Shown: positions 40,913 through 48,779 of the stretch, in pieces
Position numbering within the stretch: position 1 is the first letter of the stretch
Layout: each line of letters begins with the position of its first letter
Notes under the pieces: generated by a model
The model's input: the letters and a program-made list of their open reading frames with translations, nothing else
Databases searched by the model: none
What the model was told of the DNA's origin: nothing
Assembly: GCF_040566555.1 (NCBI RefSeq)
Contig: NZ_JBEWYP010000006.1
Location: 1 to 64,000 of the forward strand
Direction: 5' to 3'
Length of the DNA: 64,000 nucleotides
Origin: Sediminicola sp040566555
GTDB taxonomy: Bacteria > Bacteroidota > Bacteroidia > Flavobacteriales > Flavobacteriaceae
Translations under genes and position numbers: made by a program

Positions 40913-41881
40913 ATGAAAGCAGCGATAACAATTCAACCAGGTGGTCCAAGTGTAATTGAAATTAGGGACGTCCCGAAGCCCAAAATTAAATCGGGTTGGG
41001 CACTCATTTCCGTAAAAGCATTTGGCTTGAACCGTGCTGAAATATATACGCGGAGAGGGGAATCTCCCGGAGTTACATTTCCCAGGATTCAGGGAATAGA
41101 ATGTGTTGGAGTCGTGGAGGAAGACCCTTCCCATACGTACGCGAAAGGGCAGCAAGTAGCTGCAATGATGGGAGGCATGGGGCGTTTCTTTGATGGTGGA
41201 TATGCAGAGTACGCCTTGGTACCTTTGAAAATTATGTTACCATTTACAAGCCAGTTACCTTGGGAAACTTTGGGAGCAATCCCTGAGATGTTCCAGACCG
41301 TATCGGGCTCACTCCACCAAGCCCTTGAAATTGAAAATGGCGAATCACTTTTAATCCGTGGGGGTACTTCTTCTATAGGGATGTTGGCTTGTCAGTTGGC
41401 AAAAACAAAAGGGTTAACCGTAATATCAACAACAAGGAACCTCAAAAAGAAGGAGGCTCTTTTGGCCAATGGTGCGGATTATGTGGTAATTGACAATGGT
41501 ACTGTTTCTGATCAAGTACGAGAATTATATCCCTTGGGAGTAAACAAAGTTTTGGAATTGGTAGGCACCAAAACCCTAAAAGATTCATTGAAGTGCATTG
41601 CTCCAAAAGGATTGGTCTGCATGACAGGCATCTTAGGAAACGAATGGACAATGAAAGAGTTTACCCCTATGGGTGACATCCCATCTTTAGGCCGACTCAC
41701 AGTTTACATGGGAGAATCAGATAACCTATCCAAGGAACTGTTCCAAGAATTTATTGATCATGTAGAAAATGGAACTATCGTATTGAATATTGACAAAGTT
41801 TTTCCACTTGATGAAGTTGCAGCGGCTCATCAATACATGGAAGACAATAACGCAATAGGAAAAATAGTAGTGACGATATAA
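40913..41881 (+). CDS. MDR superfamily alcohol dehydrogenase/quinone oxidoreductase
   Basis: A 322-residue medium-chain dehydrogenase/reductase of the zinc-less quinone-oxidoreductase type. The N-terminal GroES-like domain has G-L-N-R-A-E-I-Y-T-R-R-G and G-I-E-C-V-G-V-V, and the Rossmann domain has L-I-R-G-G-T-S-S-I-G-M-L-A near residue 145, which binds NADPH. The structural and catalytic zinc cysteines of true alcohol dehydrogenases are missing. Probably reduces quinones or enones in the cytoplasm. Likely controlled by the upstream AraC regulator. Confidence 0.93.
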   Translation: MKAAITIQPGGPSVIEIRDVPKPKIKSGWALISVKAFGLNRAEIYTRRGESPGVTFPRIQGIECVGVVEEDPSHTYAKGQQVAAMMGGMGRFFDGGYAEYALVPLKIMLPFTSQLPWETLGAIPEMFQTVSGSLHQALEIENGESLLIRGGTSSIGMLACQLAKTKGLTVISTTRNLKKKEALLANGADYVVIDNGTVSDQVRELYPLGVNKVLELVGTKTLKDSLKCIAPKGLVCMTGILGNEWTMKEFTPMGDIPSLGRLTVYMGESDNLSKELFQEFIDHVENGTIVLNIDKVFPLDEVAAAHQYMEDNNAIGKIVVTI

Positions 41882-41901
41882 ATTAGAGCGGACAATTCCC
41901 T

Positions 41902-43206
41902 CTAAAGATGAGGAACAGGATCCGTAGTGCTATTTAAGGCTAGTTTGGGGGTGTTTTTTTCATACACCTCTTTTACGATCTTATGAAGGTCTGGTATCAC
42001 AATTTTTGCAAGCTTGGAGTTACTGTTCAGAAGAACACAGATGCCCAGATCAGCTTCTGGAAATACCGCAATCTCATTTCTATAATTATTAACGCTTCCC
42101 CCATGGTGCCAGATAGTTTTTTCCTGGCTGGAATCGTCTTCCCTATATTTATGGATTCTCCACCCAAAACCATAGTAGGATGACAAATGTCCAGGCCAAC
42201 GCTGGTAATATTTGTTGTGCCCCTTTATTTCCACAAAAGGATTAAAAGCTTCCGCCAAGGCAGACTTGTCCATTAACTCCGGATTATGCCCTAGTAAAAA
42301 TCGCATCCACCTACCCATATCATGGGCATTGGCATTTATCCCTCCTGCAGCAATAGCATTGTAGTAATTGTCATTAAGTCGCAATGTTTTCCAACTGTTT
42401 CGTCTTTGTGAATGTGGCATGGCAACATTTTCTGTATGCTCCAAAGTTTCATAATCCATAGTGGTAGAGCACATTCCCAATGGCGTAAAGAACCTATTAT
42501 CCAATGATGTGGAGATCTCTTGTCCAGTAGCCTTGGACATAATTTCACCACAAAGGGCGAACATGGCATTTTGATAGCTATACATAATTCCTGGTTGGCT
42601 TATAGGCTTTACGGCCTTAAAGCGCCCTGCAATTTCTTTTAAGGACAGGCCAGCTTCTACAAGATTGGTATAACTGTGGTACGGTGTACCCGAAGTGTGC
42701 GACAATATATTGGCCAAGGTGATCTTATCTGTATTCTTTCTGTCTCCCAATTGAAATTCCGGTAGGTAGTCACTAACCTTATCTTTCCAATCCAATTTCC
42801 CTTCATTCTTTAAATTGGCAGCCAATATTCCAGCAAATCCTTTGGAAAGGGAGCCCAATCTAAAGACGGTTTCCCCGTCGACCCCGTCATTTAAGTTGAT
42901 GTTTCTTTTACCGAAACCATCTGAGATAACAATGGAATCTTGCATTACAATACTTACCCCGGCACCCACAATATCCCCGGAGGCGATCGCTTTATCAAAA
43001 TAGGCCTTTACAGCTTCCTTCAATTCTTGTTGGTGCACGTTATAAAGTTCGCGCTCTTTCTGACTGATTAAATTCTCAATAGGTTTGGAAGTTGCGGCAA
43101 CCTTGTCTTTCTCTATAATGGAGCCATCTTTAAAAAGATAAAAGGCCAAGACAACTAGTGTAAGAATTAGAAGTGTAGGTCCTACTAAAATCTTGAATCT
43201 CCGCAT
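41902..43206 (-). CDS. serine hydrolase, class C beta-lactamase fold
   Basis: A 434-residue membrane-anchored or secreted serine hydrolase (N-terminal helix, residues 9-25). The active-site pair is Ser119-x-x-Lys122 (G-S-L-S-K-G), the Tyr motif is Y-S-Y-Q-N near residue 205, and the C-terminal H-H-G-G-S replaces the KTG box. This is the EstB/D-aminopeptidase branch of the family, which more often cleaves esters or peptides than beta-lactams. It converges with the MDR oxidoreductase gene. Confidence 0.92.
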   Translation of the reverse strand: MRRFKILVGPTLLILTLVVLAFYLFKDGSIIEKDKVAATSKPIENLISQKERELYNVHQQELKEAVKAYFDKAIASGDIVGAGVSIVMQDSIVISDGFGKRNINLNDGVDGETVFRLGSLSKGFAGILAANLKNEGKLDWKDKVSDYLPEFQLGDRKNTDKITLANILSHTSGTPYHSYTNLVEAGLSLKEIAGRFKAVKPISQPGIMYSYQNAMFALCGEIMSKATGQEISTSLDNRFFTPLGMCSTTMDYETLEHTENVAMPHSQRRNSWKTLRLNDNYYNAIAAGGINANAHDMGRWMRFLLGHNPELMDKSALAEAFNPFVEIKGHNKYYQRWPGHLSSYYGFGWRIHKYREDDSSQEKTIWHHGGSVNNYRNEIAVFPEADLGICVLLNSNSKLAKIVIPDLHKIVKEVYEKNTPKLALNSTTDPVPHL

Positions 43207-43528
43207 GGGGTAAAAATTTATTGGATTCGGTTAATAAATCGTGAATATAGGATTATATACCATATTAAACGTTGAAATACATGATTTTAGTACAATTTTA
43301 TTAAGTATTATAATCTTCAAAAAAATAATGAAGTGTGTTTGACAAGGATACTACCTATTCTCCACCTTTACTTTAGGTTTTTATCCCGATAAACCAATCC
43401 TTTAGACATGTCATTTAAAGGGTAGGAATGTCCGACTTTGATACTATGAGCATTTTCTATAATGCTAAGGAAAAACGAGATCAAAGGCACATTTAATAAT
43501 TCTGTATCTTTATTCAAATTGATACCGA
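43207..43528. other. 322-base divergent intergenic region
   Basis: Lies between two divergently transcribed genes. A TATCTTTA element at about 43,506 could be a -7 box for the downstream aminotransferase-fold gene, but no convincing -33 partner is visible. No repeats or hairpins of note. Confidence 0.4.
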
Positions 43529-44791
43529 ATGAACAAACGTGATTTTTTAAAAAACATGTCTTTGGCCGTCATAGGGGCCCCATTTTATGGAAGCGCGATG
43601 GCAACTTCTCTTGAGAGCATAGCTAAAATACCCGCAGACATAGTAGCCCATAATGAAGATTTTTGGTTAAAGGTGCGCCAGGATTATAAACTAAAACCAG
43701 AGTATATCAACCTGGAAAGCGGATATTACAACATCATCCCCACCCCTACGCTTAACGCCCTTCACAAAAACATAGATATGGTAAACTATGAAGGTTCATA
43801 TTATATGCGAACTGTGCAATGGGAAAACAAAAAACGGATGTCAGAAAAACTGGCTCAAATCATTGGATCTACCTCGAAGAATGTCATCATTACAAGAAAT
43901 ACCACAGAATCCTTGGATATGATTATTAGCGGGATGAATTGGATTGCAGGTGATGAAGCTGTATATGCCATTCAGGATTATGGGGCCATGAAGGTGATGT
44001 TTGAACAAGTAGCAAAGCGATATGGTATCATAAACAAAGAAATTTCAGTACCCAATCATCCAAAATCCGATGAGGAAATTGTAGCGGTTTACGAAGAGGC
44101 AATCACCGATAAGACAAAATTGCTAATGGTGTGTCATATGATCAACATTACGGGACAAATATTGCCCATAAAAAAGATTTGTCAAATGGCGCACAGCAAA
44201 GGTGTCAAGGTTATGGTAGATGGGGCACATTGTGTGGGTCATATCGAATTTGATATTAATGACCTAGAATGTGATTTCTATGGTTCCAGTTTGCACAAAT
44301 GGTTAGCGGTTCCTCTAGGTACAGGTTTATTGTATGTCGCAGATGAACATATAGATACCATATGGCCAATTTTTGCAGAAGACAAGAGGGAACCTGGTGA
44401 TATTTCACGATTGAACCATACGGGAACAATACCTGTTTATCACGATTTGACCATAGAAAGTGCCATAGATTATTACAATATGTTGGGAGGGGCCAGGAAA
44501 GAAGCCCGAATGCGATATTTACAGGAATATTGGACCCAAAAAGTGAGAAACCACAAAGGAATCGTAGTGAATACACCTGCAGATTCCCAAAGGGCATGCG
44601 GGATTGCCAATGTTGGCATTGAAGGAATGGAACCTGAAATCATGGCAAAAAAACTCCTCGAAGACTATCACATTTTTACGGTTGCCATTAAATATGCCAA
44701 TGTTCACGGCTGTAGAATAACACCAAATGTATTTACTACAACTGAGGAACTGGATGTATTTGTAAAAGCTCTAAAGGAAATGGCGGCATAA
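43529..44791 (+). CDS. class V aminotransferase-fold PLP enzyme (isopenicillin N epimerase-like)
   Basis: A 420-residue PLP enzyme with an N-terminal export signal (M-N-K-R-D-F-L-K-N-M-S-L-A-V-I-G). It resembles a Tat signal in the F-L-K but has only K-R, not R-R. The fold-type I core shows I-T-R-N-T-T-E-S-L near residue 120, V-D-G-A-H-C-V with the PLP Asp near 231, and the Schiff-base Lys257 in S-S-L-H-K-W. It is similar to isopenicillin N epimerase and cysteine-desulfurase-like proteins; substrate unknown. Export of a PLP enzyme is unusual but known in this subgroup. Confidence 0.9.
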   Translation: MNKRDFLKNMSLAVIGAPFYGSAMATSLESIAKIPADIVAHNEDFWLKVRQDYKLKPEYINLESGYYNIIPTPTLNALHKNIDMVNYEGSYYMRTVQWENKKRMSEKLAQIIGSTSKNVIITRNTTESLDMIISGMNWIAGDEAVYAIQDYGAMKVMFEQVAKRYGIINKEISVPNHPKSDEEIVAVYEEAITDKTKLLMVCHMINITGQILPIKKICQMAHSKGVKVMVDGAHCVGHIEFDINDLECDFYGSSLHKWLAVPLGTGLLYVADEHIDTIWPIFAEDKREPGDISRLNHTGTIPVYHDLTIESAIDYYNMLGGARKEARMRYLQEYWTQKVRNHKGIVVNTPADSQRACGIANVGIEGMEPEIMAKKLLEDYHIFTVAIKYANVHGCRITPNVFTTTEELDVFVKALKEMAA

Positions 44792-44794
44792 ACT

Positions 44795-45109
44795 TTAATG
44801 CATTTGCTGTTTTCCCCATGTATCTAAATCCCTCAAAATGGATTCCAACGATTTTCCGGTTGCGGTCAATTCATATTCCACCTTGGGGGGCACTACTGGG
44901 TACACCTTTCTGCTTACAAGTTGATCGCGCTCCAATTCCCTAACGGTCTGTGTAAACATCTTGTTCGATATTCCAGGAATTGTTTTTTGCAAAACCCCTG
45001 ATCTCAATGGCCCGTTTAGTAAATGGAACAAAAGCAGAGGTTTCCATTTATTTCCAATAAGATCCATCGTTAAATGTAACGGACAGTCATATTCTTTTTT
45101 CAATTTCAT
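44795..45109 (-). CDS. HxlR-type transcriptional regulator
   Basis: A 104-residue winged-helix regulator of the HxlR family. The conserved Cys is at residue 9 (Y-D-C-P-L-H), followed by I-G-N-K-W-K-P-L-L-L-F-H-L-L, the recognition-helix region G-I-S-N-K-M-F-T-Q-T-V-R-E-L-E and the wing Y-P-V-V-P-P-K-V-E-Y. Members sense electrophiles or redox stress through the Cys. It is divergent from the VOC gene at 45,221, and two operator-like repeats lie between them, so it most likely represses both. Confidence 0.95.
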   Translation of the reverse strand: MKLKKEYDCPLHLTMDLIGNKWKPLLLFHLLNGPLRSGVLQKTIPGISNKMFTQTVRELERDQLVSRKVYPVVPPKVEYELTATGKSLESILRDLDTWGKQQMH

Positions 45110-45136
45110 ATCTATATATAACTAAATATCAATATT

Positions 45137-45172
45137 TTACTCTTTTTGGTAGGTATATTACTTTTTGGTAAG
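45137..45172. promoter_or_regulatory. tandem HxlR-like operators
   Basis: Two copies of a TTAC-TTTTTGG-TA element: TTACTCTTTTTGGTAGG (45,137-45,153) and TTACTTTTTGGTAAG (45,158-45,172). Each has inverted TTAC/GTAA ends, similar in form to operators of HxlR/YodB regulators. They are centred 21 bases apart, two helical turns, in the gap between the HxlR gene and its divergent neighbour. Confidence 0.62.
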
Positions 45173-45175
45173 TTA

Positions 45176-45206
45176 TTGCCATTAAGGCAAATATAACCTA
45201 AATTTG
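45176..45206 (+). promoter_or_regulatory. Bacteroidota-type promoter of the VOC gene
   Basis: TTG (45,176-45,178), 20-base spacer, TAAATTTG (45,199-45,206), matching the TTG/TAnnTTTG pattern of Bacteroidota housekeeping promoters. The start codon follows 15 bases later. The tandem operators lie just upstream. Confidence 0.65.
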
Positions 45207-45220
45207 TTGCATCATTAAAA

Positions 45221-45742
45221 TTGAACACTATGAAATTGAATACTAATTATCCAAGATCCTTTTCCCATATCGGGATTACAGTTCCCAATATCAAAGAAGC
45301 TGTAAAATTTTATTCGGAAGTCATGGGCTGGTATATCATTATGGAACCTTCTACGGTCAAAAAAGAAAGGGATACCGCGATCGGTCAAATGTGTATTGAC
45401 GTATTTGGCGAAGTTTGGACCGAATTTGAAATCGCACATCTTTCCACTTCGGATGGCATTGGCATAGAATTGTTTTCCTTCCCGCACGGAATTAAGGAGG
45501 CCCCTGAATTTAGTCCATTTAATACTGGACTTTTCCATTTCTGTATCCAAGATCCGGAGATTGAAAATTTAGTGGAGAAGATAGTTGCTGCCGGTGGTAA
45601 GCAAAGAATGCCGATCAGGGAATATTACCCCAACGATAAGCCCTACAAGATGTGTTATGTGGAAGATCCTTTCGGAATTGTATTTGAAGTGTACACCCAT
45701 AGTTATGAGCTCACATATTCCTCTGGGGCCTATGCCAAGTAA
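45221..45742 (+). CDS. VOC family protein (lactoylglutathione lyase-like)
   Basis: A 173-residue VOC protein, longer than the minimal family size. Module 1: S-H-I-G-I-T-V-P-N-I-K-E-A-V-K-F-Y-S-E-V-M-G-W, with the His ligand at the start. Module 2: G-L-F-H-F-C-I-Q-D-P-E-I-E-N-L-V near residue 106, ending P-F-G-I-V-F-E-V-Y. Both His and the final Glu fit a metal site, so an active lyase or isomerase is plausible. Divergent from the HxlR gene, a common arrangement for electrophile detoxification genes, and followed by a terminator. Confidence 0.92.
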   Translation: MNTMKLNTNYPRSFSHIGITVPNIKEAVKFYSEVMGWYIIMEPSTVKKERDTAIGQMCIDVFGEVWTEFEIAHLSTSDGIGIELFSFPHGIKEAPEFSPFNTGLFHFCIQDPEIENLVEKIVAAGGKQRMPIREYYPNDKPYKMCYVEDPFGIVFEVYTHSYELTYSSGAYAK

Positions 45743-45769
45743 AAATTAATATCCCATACATTTTCAAAT

Positions 45770-45797
45770 AGCCCAAGTTTCAACACTTGGGCTTTTT
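45770..45797 (+). terminator. rho-independent terminator after VOC gene
   Basis: Perfect arms AGCCCAAG and CTTGGGCT with an eight-base loop and a TTTTT tail. Confidence 0.88.
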
Positions 45798-45876
45798 GCA
45801 TTTATCTACTGTTTGTGTATCTTGGAAGAGCATGATGAGTACCTAAAATTGATCAATTAGGGATAAAACCGTACAA

Positions 45877-46260
45877 ATGATAAAAACAGAACCAATCCTT
45901 GCCGTGAAAGATGTGAATAAAAGTTCCTCCTGGTATCAAAAACTCCTGAATTGCAAGGGTATACACGGGGGTACTTCTTTTGAAGTTCTGACCGATATGG
46001 ATGGAAATCAGATTCTTTCTTTGCACAAATGGGATGAACACGGCCACCCTACCCTTACCAACGCAAAAATCAAACCGGGTCATGGGCTTATATTGTACTT
46101 TCGAGTGGATAATTTGGATCGGTTATGGCAAAATGCAAAAGACCTGAAGGCCTTTATAGAGGAGGAGCCACATTTGAATAAGAATTCAGGACGGATGGAA
46201 TTTTCACTTCGCGATTTGGATGATTATTATATTTCTATTTGCGCTGATAATACAGATTGA
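45877..46260 (+). CDS. VOC family protein
   Basis: A 127-residue VOC protein starting I-K-T-E-P-I-L-A-V-K-D-V-N-K-S-S-S-W-Y-Q-K-L-L. The second module begins near residue 63 (G-L-I-L-Y-F-R-V-D-N-L-D-R-L-W). Instead of the usual His/Glu ligands it has Leu and Tyr in several positions, so it may be a binding protein rather than an enzyme. Cytoplasmic. It is separated by a terminator from the VOC gene upstream, so the two are not cotranscribed. Confidence 0.88.
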   Translation: MIKTEPILAVKDVNKSSSWYQKLLNCKGIHGGTSFEVLTDMDGNQILSLHKWDEHGHPTLTNAKIKPGHGLILYFRVDNLDRLWQNAKDLKAFIEEEPHLNKNSGRMEFSLRDLDDYYISICADNTD

Positions 46261-46355
46261 AAATGAATGTCTATTTTCAATGAACCTTGTTTTTGTGTCT
46301 TGTTCTGGCATGATTAGTGCAATCAAATTACTTAAGAACCAACCTCTATATAGGT

Positions 46356-46784
46356 ATGAAAAATCTACTACTATCACTATTTTTAGTCAGTTACCTTTCC
46401 TTATCTGCCCAAACGGAATCGTATGCAGGAACTTATGGTATCTCACCAGAAAATGAAACCGGACATGTCTTGAAATGGACCCTATCCCTGAAAGCGGATG
46501 GTACTTTTTTATACAATTTCTACCGCAAGCTCAATTGCACTTCTTGTACTCAGGAAAACTTCTATGGCAAAGGAACATGGAAGGCTGAAAAAAATCTAAT
46601 CTCTTTTTCTACTGATGAAAAGGATGATATAGATGACGTGCATACCATGAATTTCAACAATACCAAAGCAAGGATCAATCGCAAATCCCCTAGAGACATA
46701 TCCAACAGAACCACTAAAGAATCTATTATTTTTTATAGCTCTGAACTTTTCACGATCAAGGGCTTGGAACTTTTTAAAATGTAA
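46356..46784 (+). CDS. small secreted protein of unknown function
   Basis: A 142-residue protein when started at ATG 46,356, which gives a normal signal peptide (M-K-N-L-L-L-S-L-F-L-V-S-Y-L-S-L-S-A-Q); a longer frame from 46,317 would precede it with 13 unlikely residues. The mature domain looks like a small beta-sandwich or lipocalin-like fold (Y-A-G-T-Y-G, L-K-A-D-G-T-F-L-Y-N-F, G-K-G-T-W-K) that resembles flavobacterial copper-resistance or lipocalin-type domains only in pattern. Two Cys in C-T-S-C may form a disulfide. Confidence 0.82.
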   Translation: MKNLLLSLFLVSYLSLSAQTESYAGTYGISPENETGHVLKWTLSLKADGTFLYNFYRKLNCTSCTQENFYGKGTWKAEKNLISFSTDEKDDIDDVHTMNFNNTKARINRKSPRDISNRTTKESIIFYSSELFTIKGLELFKM

Positions 46785-46840
46785 TGGGATTCATATCTTC
46801 CAGGTACACTATTTATATTTTTGAATAAACCCTATAACAA

Positions 46841-47437
46841 ATGAAGATCAGAAAGGCCACCTCTAAGGATGCAGAGTCCATCGCAACACTTCTAATGTTG
46901 GTTTTGGAAAAAATGATCTATAAGTTCATTGGAGAAACGGACTATACCAAAGCGAAAGAATTTTTAGCATACTTTCTTCAGAAGGAGCATAACCAATACT
47001 CCTTCCGGAACTGTTACGTCGCAGAAATTGACAACGAAATAATTGGGGTGGTTAACCTGTATAATGGGGCGGAATTATACGAACTAAGACAGCCTATTTT
47101 AGATCATATTGCCGAACATTATGCTTCCGGCCTGCACATTGAGGACGAAACTCAAACTGGGGAATATTACATTGATACCATAGCGATTAACAAGAGCGTG
47201 CAAGGAAAAGGAGTAGGCTCTAAATTGTTGAACCACCTAATAAATCTATATGTATTTCAGCAGCAACAGACCTTAGGATTATTGGTAGATGAAAACAATC
47301 CCAAGGCCAAAAAACTGTATCTAAAAATGGGGTTTGAGTGCGTGGGTACCAAGAGCTTACTTGGACATCATTTGGATCATCTGCAAATTAAAAGGGAGCT
47401 TGCAAATACAAACAAAACAAGCTTTTCACTATCTTAA
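46841..47437 (+). CDS. GNAT family N-acetyltransferase
   Basis: A 198-residue acetyltransferase that should transfer an acetyl group from acetyl-CoA to an amine. The CoA-binding motif is seen at about residues 125-140 (V-Q-G-K-G-V-G-S-K-L-L), preceded by I-D-T-I-A-I-N and followed by L-L-V-D-E-N-N-P-K-A-K-K-L-Y-L-K-M-G-F, the classical motif B. Substrate unknown. Cytoplasmic, single gene. Confidence 0.95.
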   Translation: MKIRKATSKDAESIATLLMLVLEKMIYKFIGETDYTKAKEFLAYFLQKEHNQYSFRNCYVAEIDNEIIGVVNLYNGAELYELRQPILDHIAEHYASGLHIEDETQTGEYYIDTIAINKSVQGKGVGSKLLNHLINLYVFQQQQTLGLLVDENNPKAKKLYLKMGFECVGTKSLLGHHLDHLQIKRELANTNKTSFSLS

Positions 47438-47503
47438 TACATCTAAACTCTTATGATTCAACCGACTAGGGTAAACCATAAGAAATAAGTGCTTTAAGCA
47501 AGT

Positions 47504-48658
47504 ATGAAAACAAGAACAAAAATCATCCTTTTGGGTGTTGCCACTTGTACCCTCCTTTATGCACAATGCAGCACGGACACCTATATGGGACGCTGGCTCA
47601 AATGGAGGGCATCGGACATCTTGGACCATGAAAAATTTCCAAATCATGATTTTGCCCCTTCTAAAGCACCTTTTCATTTCCTTTCGACGCCCCAATCGAA
47701 TTTTGGTTCGATAATGGTCACAGTAAAAGAAAACAGTAAAGAGCCCTTGGAAGAGGTTATTAAAAATACTGGAACCACAGCCTTTCTTTTTATTAGAAAC
47801 GATAGCCTTCTCTATGAAACATATAACAACGGTTACGACCGTGCCTCCATAAACACCTCCTTCTCCACGGCCAAATCCATAACTTCCCTGCTCATTGGCA
47901 AAGCTATTGATAATGGGTATATTAAATCCGAAGGCGATAAGGTGACCACCTATTTACCTGAATTAAAACAGATGGATACCCAATACGATGACCTTCATAT
48001 TGCCCATCTCCTGGACATGCGAAGTGGCATTCAATTTAAAGACCATGATTTGCCCTGGGGAGATAAACCCAAAGCCTATTACAAACCTCATCTGCGAGAA
48101 AGGATAAAGGAACTGCCCATAACCTTTCCTCCCGATAGTCGCTTCCAATACAATTCTTACAATCCCATTATTTTGGGAATGATCTTGGAAAAAGTTACAG
48201 GCCTTTCCCCTGCCGCCTATTTTGAAGAGGCAATCTGGAATCATATGGGAATGGAATATGCAGGATCTTGGAGCATGGACAGCGAAGCGTCTGGGATGAC
48301 CAAAATGGAGAGTGGCCTTAATCTGAGGGCCATCGACTTTGCAAAATTTGGTCGCCTTATCCTTAACAAAGGACAATGGAACAACATACAATTGATCTCC
48401 CAAGATTGGATCAACAAAAGCATGTCCATAGATCCAGATCACAAACTGCATGAATTTGGCAAGGAACTCTACTATGAAAATTGTTGGTGGCTCTACAATA
48501 AAAACGGCAAGACTCCCTATATCGTATCGGCTTCCGGTCATTTAGGGCAGTTCCTTTATATCTTCCCGGAAAAGAATATTATTATCGTACGAATGGGGAA
48601 AAAACAAGGTAATGTCCACTCTTGGAGCACAATTTTCAAAGAACTGTGTGGCTATTGA
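47504..48658 (+). CDS. serine hydrolase, class C beta-lactamase fold
   Basis: A 384-residue exported hydrolase with a signal region (I-I-L-L-G-V-A-T-C-T-L-L-Y, then A-Q-C; a lipobox around C22 is possible). The active site is Ser121-x-x-Lys124 in F-S-T-A-K-S, the Tyr motif is Y-N-S-Y-N-P near residue 215, and the third box is S-A-S-G-H-L-G-Q. It is the second family member in the window but is not closely related to the one at 41.9 kb. It is likely a peptidase or esterase of the cell envelope rather than a true beta-lactamase. Confidence 0.92.
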   Translation: MKTRTKIILLGVATCTLLYAQCSTDTYMGRWLKWRASDILDHEKFPNHDFAPSKAPFHFLSTPQSNFGSIMVTVKENSKEPLEEVIKNTGTTAFLFIRNDSLLYETYNNGYDRASINTSFSTAKSITSLLIGKAIDNGYIKSEGDKVTTYLPELKQMDTQYDDLHIAHLLDMRSGIQFKDHDLPWGDKPKAYYKPHLRERIKELPITFPPDSRFQYNSYNPIILGMILEKVTGLSPAAYFEEAIWNHMGMEYAGSWSMDSEASGMTKMESGLNLRAIDFAKFGRLILNKGQWNNIQLISQDWINKSMSIDPDHKLHEFGKELYYENCWWLYNKNGKTPYIVSASGHLGQFLYIFPEKNIIIVRMGKKQGNVHSWSTIFKELCGY

Positions 48659-48779
48659 TCTTCATCTGAAAGAATCAATCAGAAATTGTTTATGACTTCC
48701 TTAGTGTTCTATTTTATTGATTTTATTATCTTCAACACCGAGAATTTTTGAAGTCCATCACCTAACAAAACAACTACCT

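Noticed and set aside
41902..48658. Beta-lactam resistance from the two class C beta-lactamase-fold genes
   Set aside because: Both lack the usual KTG box and match the broader esterase/peptidase branch, so resistance should not be inferred.
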